Source of the DNA: an uncultured Pseudomonadota bacterium
Lineage (GTDB): Bacteria; Myxococcota_A; UBA796; CAJQPC01
Length of the DNA: 49,190 nt
Assembly (NCBI GenBank): GCA_913060515.1
Contig: CAJXRZ010000044.1
Span: 1 to 49,190, forward strand
Direction: 5' to 3'
Each line of letters opens with the position of its first letter. Position 1 is the first letter of the stretch. A program made the translations under genes and the position numbers. The notes beneath the pieces were generated by a model. It had not been told where the DNA came from. It worked only from the letters and a program-made list of their open reading frames with translations, and did no database searches. Of this stretch, positions 1-9,103 are shown piece after piece.

Positions 1-126
1 GGTGGCGGCGGCGGACGCGGCGGCCCACGACGCGGACCGGGTGGAGGCGGCGGCGCCCCACGCAAGAGCGGAGGCGGTGGCAGCGCAGGCGGCGCAGACC
101 AGCGGCGCCGCAAGCCACGCAACTAA
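1..126 (+). CDS. C-terminal tail of a Gly/Arg-rich protein (partial)
   Basis: Frame 1 is open from the window edge to a TAA at 124-126 and encodes about 41 residues made almost only of Gly, Arg, Pro, Ala and Lys, ending RRRKPRN. Such RGG-like basic tails are typical of bacterial DEAD-box RNA helicases and some other RNA-binding proteins, where they hold RNA unspecifically. The catalytic part lies outside the window, so the family cannot be assigned. It is followed at once by a strong hairpin, which supports this being a true gene end. Confidence 0.55.
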   Translation, partial: GGGGGRGGPRRGPGGGGGAPRKSGGGGSAGGADQRRRKPRN

Positions 127-150
127 GGGGCTGACCAAGCCCCTCAAGGC

Positions 151-215
151 TTGGGCCTGAACGAGAAGAGCCCGCCTGGGATGTCCCAGGCGGGCTCTTC
201 TTCTCTGAGGCCCAA
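151..215. terminator. nested bidirectional terminator hairpin between convergent genes
   Basis: A perfect 16-bp inverted repeat (165-180 with 185-200, loop ATGT) is flanked by a second 8-bp repeat (TTGGGCCT 151-158 with AGGCCCAA 208-215). It sits between the stop of the left plus-strand gene (126) and the stop of the minus-strand lipoprotein (220), so it can serve both. The plus-strand side runs into TTCTTCTCT, a weak U-rich tract. Confidence 0.75.
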
Positions 216-219
216 ACCC

Positions 220-3200
220 CTACAAGCCCGTCGTATCCCCCAAGGCGTTGCCGCTGTAGCTGTTGCCCGAGACCGTCGCCCCCGAGCTGTTGTTGGCGTA
301 GATGCCGTAGCCCGAAGAGTCATCGATGACGTTGTTGGTGACGGTGATGTTCGCGTAGTAGAGCGCGATGTTTCCAGAGATGGAGCCAGCCCCGCCGTAC
401 TCAACCGTACTCGAGTCCACCTCGCAGAGCGCTTCGGTGGCGTAGTACCCGAAGTACAAGCCGATCCAGTCACCAGCCGCTGGAGAACTCTGCGCGGAGG
501 TGAACAGCGAGTTGCTGGCCTCGAAGGCACCCGCTGAGCCGTTGCCTACGTACAAGCCCTTGTTTGCGGCGAAGTAGTAGTTCGCCGAGTCGGTGTCTAC
601 TGCCACACCGCCGGAGACCTGAATGTAGACGTTGCCGCTCATGTAGTAGTCCACGTCCAAGGCCTGCCAGGTGGCGTCCACATCGACCGTGTCGGCCGTG
701 ACCGAGATGTAGTCCTTGCCGTTGCCGGAGTAGGTAGAGCTGCTGTCCAGGTAACCAAGGGAGTTCGCTGTCAAGAGGACTGGGTAGTCCCCGTTCCCGG
801 TCAGCTCGTTGTCGGTGAAGGCCCCATCCAAGTTCGCCGTGGTGTTCAAGTACACGCCGCTCTCAGCGTTGTCGCTCACCTCACAGTCACTGATGGAGAC
901 GTCGCCGCCGGTCACGAACACCCCGTTCTCGCCGCTGTCTGTCACAGCACAATCGCTCAGAGTGGCATCGGTGTTGTAGACGACCACGCCGCCCGGATAG
1001 CTGGCGCTGCTCCCACCATATTCGACGCTGAAGCCCTCGAGCACGGTCGCACCGCTGCGCAGGTAGTACCCCAGAATCAAGCCGTACCAGTCGCCCGCGA
1101 CCGGGCTGCTCTGAGCCGATGTGAACACGATGCCGGAGCCCGAGGAGGTGTCTCCTTCCAGATCCAAGGCCCCCGAGGTCGACCACCCCACCCAGAGCCC
1201 CGTCGATGCGGCGAACTCAAAGGTGGTCTCGTCCTCGATGGTCACGGTGGGCGCGCTGGTCGCCTGAACGTAGACGCTTCCGAGCATCTGGTAGTCCACG
1301 TCCAGCTTCTGCCAGGTCGCGTCAACGTCCACGGTGTCCCCGCCGACCAGGACGTAGTCCTCGACGTTGCCCGAGTAGCTTGAGCTGCTGTCCAGCATCC
1401 CCAGGTAGTTGGCAGGAATGGACACCGGCGCATCTCCATTGCTGGTGACGGTGTTGCCTCTGAAGCTGCCGCCCAAGCCGCCGGAGTAAACGTAGAGACC
1501 GTAGAGGTCGTTGTCTTCGAGGGTGGTGCCTGTGATTGTGGGCTCCGCGCCGTAGACGTAGATTCCGCTGAAGTCCGAGTCATGGATGGTGCTGTCCACC
1601 ACCTCAGCGTCCGAGGCGATGTAGAGAGAAGCTGGCCAGCTGGAGGCGTAGCCGCCGTAGCCCAAGGTCAGCCCTTCGATGCTGCTGTCCCTGTCGCTGC
1701 CGCCGAGCACCATTCCGTACCAGTCCCCAGCCGCAGGGCTGGTCTGGGTCGAGGTGATGGTCACCCCGGCACTTGTCCCCTGGATGTCCACCTCGCCACC
1801 GGCGGTGTAGCCAATGAAGAGCCCTGCGCGAGAGCCCATCTCAATGGTCACGCCATCTTCGATGGTCCAGAGGGGCGCCACACCGCTGGCCTGAACGTAG
1901 AGTGAGCCGTCGATCAGATAGTCAACGTCCAACTGCGACCAGGTCGTGTCCACATCCATGGTGCCAGCGCGCACGTAGATCAAGTCGGTGCCGTTGCCCG
2001 TGAAGCTCGAGGTGATGTCCAGCATGCCGACATCCTTGGCGCCCAGCACGATGGGGTAGCCGCCGTTGCCCGTCATCTCGTTGCCCGTGGACGAGGCCGA
2101 GGTATCCAGGCTCCCGCTCGTGGCCAAGAACACGCCATCCTCGGTGTTGTCCTCGAAGACGGAGTCGGTCACCAGGACGCTGCCACCGGTGACATACAAG
2201 CCGTTCTCGTCACTCTCGTAGACCCCAACGCCATCGAGCTCAGCGTCCACACCGTTGATGTACACGCCGCCGGGGTAGCTGGCGCTTCCGCCGGCGTACT
2301 CCACATCGACGTAGTCCAACACGCTGCCATTGGCGCGGGACCAAATCATCAGGCCATACCAGTCCCCAGCGGCCGGGCTGGTCTGCGCAGAGGTCAACAC
2401 CACCGGCGAGCCACTCGTCCCGTTGATCTCCACGTCACCGTCGGAAGAGTAGCCGACCCAGAGACCGATGTTGCTGTTGAACTCCACCGTCGTGCCGGCA
2501 TCGATGCTCAGGACTGGAGAGCTGGTGCCCTGGACGTAGACGTTGCAGGTCACCAAGTGTTCGTCACTGGCGCTCCAGGTCTCATCGCTGGAGATGGTGC
2601 CACAGTGGATCTGCGGGCAGTCCTCGTCGATGGTGCCGTCACAGTCGTTGTCCACGCCCTCGGCGCTGGTACCGGAGAGGCACTCCTCAGTGGCGCCGGG
2701 GTAGGAGTCGGCCAGGGTGGGCTCGCAGTCGGTGTTGTCCATCACGTAGTAGGTGCCGGGATCCAAGCAGCGGGTGTAGTAGGCAGACCCACTGCCGTAG
2801 CCATCCAGATCCGCGTCGTAGTACCAGTTGGTGGTGCTGTTCAGGGTCGCGTCGGCGTCATCGCAGTCCCCGCCCACAGAGGCGTAGCCACTGGGCTGGG
2901 TGCAGCTCTCGTAGGTGCTGGTGCTGAGTCCTTCACCGTCCCCATCAAGGTCCAAGTACCAGGTCTGAGAGTCCGTGATGCTGGCGTCCGTGTCGTCGCA
3001 GTCGGTGTCGTCGGAGACGTAGCCACTGGGCTCAGCACACGCCAAGGTGGTGCTGGAGGCATCCCCGTAGCTGTCCCCGTCGCTGTCCGCGTACCAGGTC
3101 AGAGCGTCCAGGGCATCGTCCTCGTCCGTGCTTCCGTCGCAGTCGTTGTCCACCGAATCGCAGTACTCATCGGCGCCGGGGTAGCTGTTGGCGTCTCCGG

Positions 3201-4707
3201 GTCTGCAGTCCCCAGCGTCCAAGGTGTAGTAGGTCCCCGGATCCGCACACTGGGTGCGTGTAGAGGTGCTGACCCCGTAGCTGTCCAGGTCAGCATCGTA
3301 GTACCAGGTGGTGGTGCTGTTCAGCGTGGCATCGCCATCGTCGCAGTCCGTGGCGTTGTTCACGTAGCCGCTGGGCTGGTCACACTGGGTCAGGCTGGTC
3401 GAGCTCGCGCCCTCACCGTCGCTGTCGGCGTCGATGTACCAAGTGGCCGCGTCCGCCGCATCGTCCTCGTCGATGGTGCCATCACAGTCGTTGTCCACCG
3501 TATCGCAGGTCTCGGTCTCCCCTGGACTGGCCGAGGTGTCGGCGTCATCGCAGTCCCCGCCCTCGGATGCGTAGCCGCTGGGCGAGCTGCACGAGAGCAC
3601 TGTCGAGGAGTCCAGGCCGTAGCCGTCCGAGTCGCCGTCGTAGTACCAGGTGGAGGCGTCCGCGGAGTCAGAGCCGTCGGTGCTGCCATCGCAGTCGTTG
3701 TCCAGGGTGTCGCAGATCTCCGTGGCGTCGGGGTTCACGGCGCTCGCAGCGTCATCGCAGTCGGTGTCGTCGGAGACGTAGCCCGAGAGGCTGGTCTCGC
3801 AGCTCAGCACCAGAACGCTCAGGTCCCCAAAGCTGTCTCCATCGCTGTCGGCGTACCAACTCAGGGCGTCGCTGGCGTCTGAGCCGTCGATCTGCCCGCT
3901 GCAGTCGTTGTCCACGCCATCACAGACCTCGATGGCGCCAGGGTTCACGGCGGTGTCGGTGTCATCACAGTCATCGAAGTTGTCGGCAGCACCTGCCGGG
4001 GCCTCGCAGGCGAACACACCGGTGGTGTTCAGCCCGTAGCCGTCCCCATCGATGTCCGGGAACCACTCCGTGGCGTCGATCGCGGCGCTCTCATTGATGG
4101 TGCCGTCACAGTCATCATCGTAGGGGGTCGCGCAGATCTCATCGCGGCCCGGGGTCGCGAAGGCGTTGGCGTCGTCACAGTCTCCGGCCTCGGAGACGTA
4201 GTTGGCCGGGGCCGAGCAGGCGGCGACGAGCTTGCTGCTGTCTCCGTACCCGTCCCCATCTCCGTCGTAGCTCCACTGGGCCGCGTCGGCCGCATCGTCC
4301 TCGTCGATGGTGCCGTCGCAGTCGTTGTCCAAGGCGTCACAGAGCTCGGTGCCTGCAGGGTTTACCGAGGCATCGGCGTCGTCACAGTCCAGGTTGTTCT
4401 CCACCCAGCCCGTCTCCGCCACGCAGAACTGCTGGGTGACCATGGGGTCGCCGTAGCCGTCCCCGTCTCCGTCGGCGTAAAAGGCCGGCCCGTTCAGGCC
4501 GCTCTCATCGATCTGCCCATCGCAGTTGTTGTCCACGTCATCGCAGACCTCGACCGCATCCGGGTGAACCTCCGCGTCCAGGTCATCACAGTCCACGGCG
4601 GCCGAGTAGCCGTCCCCGTCTTGGTCCGTCTCGCCCGTGTCTTGGGGATCACTCTTGCAAGCAATGAGCGTCATCAAAGCGACGAGAAGAATGGAAATAC
4701 GCGACAA
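220..4707 (-). CDS. giant MopE-repeat / right-handed beta-helix lipoprotein
   Basis: About 1495 residues. I chose the TTG at 4707 because GGAGG lies 5 nt upstream and the product opens with a clean lipoprotein signal ending LIAC; a TTG at 4737 is also open. After the lipid Cys come eight full metal-binding repeats of the MopE type (DCDD...PG...E.CD..DNDCDG.IDE, roughly residues 30-620) plus three shortened ones. The second half is a parallel beta-helix of four units of about 210 residues, each with the block SPAAGDW(Y/I)G and a YGG/EYAGG turn; the last unit is incomplete. MopE-type repeats are found in secreted or outer-membrane proteins that bind Ca or Cu. No C-terminal sorting domain is visible. 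It lies 93 bp downstream of the carotenoid genes, with no clear functional link. The high-GC repeats create long spurious open frames on the other strand. Confidence 0.85.
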   Translation of the reverse strand: MSRISILLVALMTLIACKSDPQDTGETDQDGDGYSAAVDCDDLDAEVHPDAVEVCDDVDNNCDGQIDESGLNGPAFYADGDGDGYGDPMVTQQFCVAETGWVENNLDCDDADASVNPAGTELCDALDNDCDGTIDEDDAADAAQWSYDGDGDGYGDSSKLVAACSAPANYVSEAGDCDDANAFATPGRDEICATPYDDDCDGTINESAAIDATEWFPDIDGDGYGLNTTGVFACEAPAGAADNFDDCDDTDTAVNPGAIEVCDGVDNDCSGQIDGSDASDALSWYADSDGDSFGDLSVLVLSCETSLSGYVSDDTDCDDAASAVNPDATEICDTLDNDCDGSTDGSDSADASTWYYDGDSDGYGLDSSTVLSCSSPSGYASEGGDCDDADTSASPGETETCDTVDNDCDGTIDEDDAADAATWYIDADSDGEGASSTSLTQCDQPSGYVNNATDCDDGDATLNSTTTWYYDADLDSYGVSTSTRTQCADPGTYYTLDAGDCRPGDANSYPGADEYCDSVDNDCDGSTDEDDALDALTWYADSDGDSYGDASSTTLACAEPSGYVSDDTDCDDTDASITDSQTWYLDLDGDGEGLSTSTYESCTQPSGYASVGGDCDDADATLNSTTNWYYDADLDGYGSGSAYYTRCLDPGTYYVMDNTDCEPTLADSYPGATEECLSGTSAEGVDNDCDGTIDEDCPQIHCGTISSDETWSASDEHLVTCNVYVQGTSSPVLSIDAGTTVEFNSNIGLWVGYSSDGDVEINGTSGSPVVLTSAQTSPAAGDWYGLMIWSRANGSVLDYVDVEYAGGSASYPGGVYINGVDAELDGVGVYESDENGLYVTGGSVLVTDSVFEDNTEDGVFLATSGSLDTSASSTGNEMTGNGGYPIVLGAKDVGMLDITSSFTGNGTDLIYVRAGTMDVDTTWSQLDVDYLIDGSLYVQASGVAPLWTIEDGVTIEMGSRAGLFIGYTAGGEVDIQGTSAGVTITSTQTSPAAGDWYGMVLGGSDRDSSIEGLTLGYGGYASSWPASLYIASDAEVVDSTIHDSDFSGIYVYGAEPTITGTTLEDNDLYGLYVYSGGLGGSFRGNTVTSNGDAPVSIPANYLGMLDSSSSYSGNVEDYVLVGGDTVDVDATWQKLDVDYQMLGSVYVQATSAPTVTIEDETTFEFAASTGLWVGWSTSGALDLEGDTSSGSGIVFTSAQSSPVAGDWYGLILGYYLRSGATVLEGFSVEYGGSSASYPGGVVVYNTDATLSDCAVTDSGENGVFVTGGDVSISDCEVSDNAESGVYLNTTANLDGAFTDNELTGNGDYPVLLTANSLGYLDSSSTYSGNGKDYISVTADTVDVDATWQALDVDYYMSGNVYIQVSGGVAVDTDSANYYFAANKGLYVGNGSAGAFEASNSLFTSAQSSPAAGDWIGLYFGYYATEALCEVDSSTVEYGGAGSISGNIALYYANITVTNNVIDDSSGYGIYANNSSGATVSGNSYSGNALGDTTGL

Positions 4708-4800
4708 CTTGGCCTCCGGCGTGCTCAGGTTAGCCAACTCCGAGCAGTGCGGAAACCGTCATCTCACGAGGCCGTCATCCCAGCGTCAAAGGATCCCCCT

Positions 4801-6267
4801 CTAAGCCATAGGCTTGGGCACCAAGTCTCCAACGATCTTGGCCGAGAGCAAGCAGAGGGGAATGCCGCCTCCAGGGTGTACGCTTCCGCCGCAGAAGTAC
4901 AAGTTGTCGATCTTTCTGGAGAAGTTGGGGTGCCGTAGGAAGGCCGCCATGGGGTTGTTCGAGCTGGCCCCGTACAAGGCGCCTTTGTAAGACTGTGTTT
5001 TGGCTTGAATGATGGGAGGCGTCATGACCTGCTCCTCCACGATGTGCTCACCCACCGGGGCGTTCAGGATTCTCTCAAGCTTGCTGAGCACCCAGGCCCG
5101 CAGCTGAAGCACCAGCGCGTCCCAGTCCTGACCGGTGTCGTGGGGGGCGTTGATCATCACAAACCAGTTCTCGCAGCCCGGGGGCGCGTCACTGGGAACA
5201 TCCTTGGAGGAGATGTTCACGTAGACGGTGGGATCCGCGTGCAGGGTCTTGGTCTCAAAGATGGCCTGAAACTCCCCTGGGTAGTCCTCGGAGAAGAAGA
5301 TGTTGTGTAGATCGAGCTCTTCAAAACTCCGGTTGATCCCCCAATAGAAGATGACCGCCGAACTGGAGCGCTCCTGTTCAAGGGTGGCCGTGGGCTCGGC
5401 CTGCTCCGGCAAGAGCCGCCTGTAGGTGGGCACCACGTCCATGTTGGAGACCACCAGGTCCGCTAGGTGCTCCTGACCGGCGACCTGAACACCAGAGGCC
5501 CGGCCCTGAGTCACCACGATGCGCTCCACCAGCGCGTTGAAGGTGAACTGAACCCCAAGGTCCTGGGCCAGCTCAAAGACACTCTGGGAGATCTGCCCCA
5601 TGCCCTGGGCGGGAATGAAGGTGCCGTAGTGCTGCTCGAGGTGCTGTACCAGAGTCATGATGCCGGGGGTCTGGTAGGGACTGGAGCCGTTGTAGGTGGC
5701 ATAGCGGTTGTAGAGCTGGACCAGGTGTGGCTCTTGGAGCTGAGCCCGGTTGACCCCATCCAGGCTGCGGCCGATCTCCAGGCTGGCCATGCGTGCCATC
5801 GCCCCCAGCGTGTCCCAGCTCAGGTAGCTGTCCATGCGGTGCAGCGACTGCTCCAAGAACAGCTTGTGGGTGCGTTCGTACTTGGCCTGGGCCCGGTCCA
5901 GATAGGCGCCCAATCGGGCTTGAGGAACGCCCAGTTTGGCCTCGACTTCGGTGAGCAATCTCTGCTTGTCCCCGTAAGCAGAGAGCCGCGTGCCGTCTTC
6001 CCAGAAGTACTCGCAGCAGACCTCCTTCCTCGAATACTCAAAGAGCTTGGGGTCCACACCCGCCAGCTCAAAGAGCTCGGTCACAAAGTGCGGCATGGTG
6101 AACAAGCTGGGGCCGGCGTCAAAGCGGTACTCCCCCAGCGAGAAGACCGAGAGCTTGCCGCCCGGGTAGGGATTGGCCTCGAAGACCTGCACCTCGTAGC
6201 CCTTGAGGGCCAGACGCACGGAGCACGCCAGACCTGCGATTCCCGCGCCCACCACAACGGCCTTCAC
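4801..6267 (-). CDS. crtD: carotenoid desaturase, CrtD/CrtI family
   Basis: A 488-residue FAD-dependent carotene desaturase. The N-terminus carries the dinucleotide-binding fold (VVGAGIAGLACSVRLALKG, then the conserved acidic residue and PGGKL). The C-terminus has GGSVHPGGGIPLCLLSAKI, which resembles CrtD-type (1-hydroxycarotenoid 3,4-desaturase) enzymes more than the THPGAGIPG motif of phytoene desaturase CrtI. The GTG start at 6267 overlaps the TGA of crtA (GTGA), so the two are translationally coupled. Longer in-frame starts would overlap crtA heavily and precede the conserved fold, so I rejected them. The expected role is introducing a terminal double bond into an acyclic carotenoid in the membrane. 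The exact substrate cannot be read from sequence; other crt genes are not in the window. Confidence 0.8.
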   Translation of the reverse strand: MKAVVVGAGIAGLACSVRLALKGYEVQVFEANPYPGGKLSVFSLGEYRFDAGPSLFTMPHFVTELFELAGVDPKLFEYSRKEVCCEYFWEDGTRLSAYGDKQRLLTEVEAKLGVPQARLGAYLDRAQAKYERTHKLFLEQSLHRMDSYLSWDTLGAMARMASLEIGRSLDGVNRAQLQEPHLVQLYNRYATYNGSSPYQTPGIMTLVQHLEQHYGTFIPAQGMGQISQSVFELAQDLGVQFTFNALVERIVVTQGRASGVQVAGQEHLADLVVSNMDVVPTYRRLLPEQAEPTATLEQERSSSAVIFYWGINRSFEELDLHNIFFSEDYPGEFQAIFETKTLHADPTVYVNISSKDVPSDAPPGCENWFVMINAPHDTGQDWDALVLQLRAWVLSKLERILNAPVGEHIVEEQVMTPPIIQAKTQSYKGALYGASSNNPMAAFLRHPNFSRKIDNLYFCGGSVHPGGGIPLCLLSAKIVGDLVPKPMA

Positions 6268-6938
6268 TGCAGCTCCTCCACCTGATGGTCCACCACGGCA
6301 AAGCGCGCGAAGAGGTCCTCGGTGTACCAGTTGCGGGCTCGGGTCTTCTTCACAATGTCCGCGTGGGGCTGGCTCTTGTAGGCGAAGTTTCGCACCGCTT
6401 CCTGGGACTCCCAGACGGAGAAGGTGGCCTGTTGGATCCACGGCAGCTCGCCGATGCCCTTGAACCAGGTGACCCCCTCCGCGCTCTCGATAGCCTTGGC
6501 GGCTTTGGGCACCGCCTCCCAGAACTCATGGAGGCGGCTGGCGCGCAGCGTGGCCCGGGTAATGATGCCCACAGGGTGCTCGGAGCGCTTGCGGCTGGCA
6601 TTGGGAAAGGGGTTCTCTCCCGACCACTTGCCCGCCGCGTGGAGGGTCTCCAGCCAGAAGGTCTCTCGGTGCAGGGCGCGCTCGGCGTGCAGGGCGGAGA
6701 ACTCGGAGTTCTGCCAGAAGTCCTGCGCCTGCGCATGGTCCTCCCACACCGAGAGCAGGGCATAGGTGTCCCAGTCCGGCCAAAGCGAAAACCCGCTGCC
6801 AGCTCCGGTGCCCAAGAGCTTGTAAAAGCGCAGCCCAGGCACCTTGGCGAGTCGGCCATGGCCGAGCTGCATCTGAAGCAGGGACCAAGCCCGCTGGCTC
6901 TCGTAGCGCGCGAAACTTAGAGTGGTGATGGGGGCCAA
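6264..6938 (-). CDS. crtA: spheroidene monooxygenase-like protein (CrtA family)
   Basis: 224 residues matching the CrtA family along its length: LSFARYES at the start, a W..LQMQLG..RLAKVPGL block, LLGTGAGSGFS, then a second half with GIITRATLR, GIGELPWIQQATFSVW and WYTEDLFARF. CrtA enzymes are heme-dependent oxygenases that add a 2-keto group to acyclic carotenoids such as spheroidene. The start is a TTG with no good ribosome site; conserved sequence begins only a few residues later, so it cannot be far off. The gene is coupled to the crtD-like gene by a GTGA overlap, which makes a two-gene carotenoid end-modification unit. Confidence 0.8.
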   Translation of the reverse strand: MAPITTLSFARYESQRAWSLLQMQLGHGRLAKVPGLRFYKLLGTGAGSGFSLWPDWDTYALLSVWEDHAQAQDFWQNSEFSALHAERALHRETFWLETLHAAGKWSGENPFPNASRKRSEHPVGIITRATLRASRLHEFWEAVPKAAKAIESAEGVTWFKGIGELPWIQQATFSVWESQEAVRNFAYKSQPHADIVKKTRARNWYTEDLFARFAVVDHQVEELQ

Positions 6939-7010
6939 GGGCTGTCCGTTCTGCCCCTGCCATGGCCCAGTGAGAGGGGGGAATTGCAGGAGGAAGGAAG
7001 CGGAGCTGCG

Positions 7011-7556
7011 TCACTCAATGTCGATGTAGCCCAGAAGCCGCAGCTGATCCCAATCGGTGAACTCCTCGTCCTCAAGCGAGGCCACCTCGGCCATCGCAGC
7101 CACCTGGGCCGCCTCCAGCTTCCGCACCTTCGCCACCAGGCGCTCGGGCGCCGGCTGCTCCAAGGCAGGCTCGGCCACCATGGACTGGCCTGCCTGGCTC
7201 AGCACTCTGGCCTTGTCCATGACGGCCTCGGAGAGCTCCCCGGGCGCGAGGGCCGTGGGCTGGACCGCCAACCCCATGGCGGCGACGGTTGTGGCCGCTC
7301 TTGCACGGGCCCGCAACCACCTCAAGGCCCCCGCACTGAGCTCCTCTCGGGTGCGCAGGCGCCCTTGACCGTCGCCGAGCCCGAAGGCACAGACGCGCTG
7401 GGTCTTGGCACGGGCCGCCATCGCTTGACGCTCGCCGGGGCTGAGAAGGGAGTAGTTCTGCACCTTGCGCTCGCAGCCCGAGCAGTGCCGCTCGCGCTCT
7501 CCTCCCTCCATCTCGGACCAGGACACTGAGCAGGGAAGGGACACTTTGACTGACAT
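7011..7556 (-). CDS. small protein with N-terminal four-Cys (zinc-ribbon-like) motif
   Basis: 181 residues. Four Cys are arranged as C9, C25-x2-C28 and C56, with W13 and M16 between the first two. This resembles a recurring bacterial N-terminal module (CxxxWxxM...RHCxxCxxxV...VCxxF) that probably binds a metal. A moderately hydrophobic stretch around 85-105 could be a weak membrane segment; the rest is Ala/Glu-rich and likely helical. It stands alone, 72 bp upstream of crtA. The molecular function is unknown. Confidence 0.65.
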   Translation of the reverse strand: MSVKVSLPCSVSWSEMEGGERERHCSGCERKVQNYSLLSPGERQAMAARAKTQRVCAFGLGDGQGRLRTREELSAGALRWLRARARAATTVAAMGLAVQPTALAPGELSEAVMDKARVLSQAGQSMVAEPALEQPAPERLVAKVRKLEAAQVAAMAEVASLEDEEFTDWDQLRLLGYIDIE

Positions 7557-7660
7557 GAGGACTCCGCTTTGGAAGCTTCAAGGTCACACGCCCCGTTCTG
7601 CACAGAGATGGCCTTGTTCCTCAGCTTTGGTGCAGGCAGCGTGCAGCGTCTCTCTGCCAG

Positions 7661-9103
7661 CTACTCCATGTACCCCAGAGCCCGCAGCGCCTCTTCCTGG
7701 GCAGGGCTCATCTCCCCCACCTCCACCTGCTCGCCGAAGCTCTGTCCTGCCAGCCAAGCTTGGCCCAAGGCCTCCAGCTCCGGCACCCATTCGGCCGTGG
7801 AGTAGACGTTTCGATACTCCCCCGGGTCCTTGGCCAAGTCAAAGGCCATGTGCTTGCCGTCATCCTGGAGGACCACCCGGTGATCTCCCAGGGTGAAGCT
7901 GCGCTGAAGGTGGTCAAAACGCAGGACTTGGGCCGGTGTGCCACGGGTCTTTCTGCGGGCCCAGTACATCTCAGAGACCTGCAACGCCGTCTCTGGCGTG
8001 TTCTCGAGCGGGGTCATGCCCATCCACCCAAGCAGCAAGTTCGGCACATCCGAGGTCTGCACGGGATCGGGATCGACGCCCGGTGAAATCCCAGGTCCGC
8101 GCACGATCAACGGCACATCTGTGACCTGCTTGTACAGGGCCTTGCTGTGCTCGAGCAGGCGGTGCTCCCCCAGGAACTCCCCGTGGTCCGAGAGGATGAT
8201 GGTGTAGTCCTTCTCAAAGTCGTGCCCATTGTCTTCGAGCACCTCGAAGAGCTCCCCCAGCTGGTCATCCAGGTAGCGGAGTTCCGAGGCGTAGGCGGCC
8301 TCCCAGCTGGCACGCTCGGCCGCCGTTGCGTCCTTCTTGCCGCCGTTCACTCTCGCAGAGATGGCCGCGAAATCATGCCGGTCTCCGGCCCATTCCAGCC
8401 CGGTGGGCAAGTGCATGATGTCGATGACCGATGAGTCCTCGACGTAGCCTTCACGGGGAATCCAGGGACTGTGGGCCTCCATGAAGTTCAGGAACAACAT
8501 GGTCTTTCCGCCCCCTCGCGCAGCCATGACCTGTTGACTCAGCGCCACAACTCGGTTGGCCTGAAGGTAGCCCTGGCCTGGAACGTCATCGAGCTGCTCG
8601 CACATCCACACATCAAAGCCACGCCCCAAGCCCCAGCGCCCGTCCAAGAAGGCCCGGTTGGCCGCGATGCCCACCGTCGTGTAGCCCTGGGACTGAAAGC
8701 GCTCCGCCAACGTGGCTCTGCTCTTACCCAAGGCCAAGCCTCGGCTCCTGGAGCCTGGCGGCGTGCCATGGGCGCCGTGATTGATGGCGTGGACCCCGGT
8801 GAAGAGGCTGGCGTGGCTCGGCAGTGTCCAAGGAGCGACGGACTGCATCTCGCTGTAAACCCGCCCCTTCTCGGCGAAGGCGTCCAGCTTGGGCATCAGG
8901 TTCCGCGTGTCGCCGTAGGCCCCCAGGTGGTCTGCCCGCAGCGTGTCCAGGACGATGATGACGACCGAAGGTCCACCCTCCTGGGTCTGGGGTAGGCCTT
9001 CGAGGGCCTCTTCCATGATCTTGCGGTCGGAGCGAAGCTCAGAGCGCTGCTCATCCACCGCCTGCAGAACACTCGGCGTACAAGCCAATAGGGTCCAGAT
9101 CAC
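7661..9103 (-). CDS. sulfatase-fold hydrolase lipoprotein with Thr in the nucleophile position
   Basis: 480 residues with a very short lipoprotein signal (MIWTLLAC). The alkaline phosphatase/sulfatase superfamily is clear: IIVLDTLRADHLGAYG (first metal site, D53), WTLPSHASLFTG (nucleophile region) and SDHGEFLGEHRLLEH (second metal site). The position where true sulfatases have the Cys or Ser converted to formylglycine is Thr93 in TLPSH. So this is more likely a Thr-dependent phosphohydrolase or phosphotransferase, as in LtaS-type enzymes, than a sulfatase. The GTG start overlaps the stop of the upstream paralogue (GTGA). It is probably anchored in the envelope. The substrate is unknown. Confidence 0.8.
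   Translation of the reverse strand: MIWTLLACTPSVLQAVDEQRSELRSDRKIMEEALEGLPQTQEGGPSVVIIVLDTLRADHLGAYGDTRNLMPKLDAFAEKGRVYSEMQSVAPWTLPSHASLFTGVHAINHGAHGTPPGSRSRGLALGKSRATLAERFQSQGYTTVGIAANRAFLDGRWGLGRGFDVWMCEQLDDVPGQGYLQANRVVALSQQVMAARGGGKTMLFLNFMEAHSPWIPREGYVEDSSVIDIMHLPTGLEWAGDRHDFAAISARVNGGKKDATAAERASWEAAYASELRYLDDQLGELFEVLEDNGHDFEKDYTIILSDHGEFLGEHRLLEHSKALYKQVTDVPLIVRGPGISPGVDPDPVQTSDVPNLLLGWMGMTPLENTPETALQVSEMYWARRKTRGTPAQVLRFDHLQRSFTLGDHRVVLQDDGKHMAFDLAKDPGEYRNVYSTAEWVPELEALGQAWLAGQSFGEQVEVGEMSPAQEEALRALGYME

Noticed and set aside
2557-3882. 441-residue plus-strand open frame
   Set aside because: It is the antisense of the MopE repeats. The repeated Val/Gly/Ala pattern follows from the GC-rich repeat codons; no ribosome site or known domain.
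7661-9103. Annotation as a classical sulfatase
   Set aside because: The formylglycine position is Thr, not Cys or Ser in C/S-x-P/A-x-R context, so sulfatase activity is not supported.
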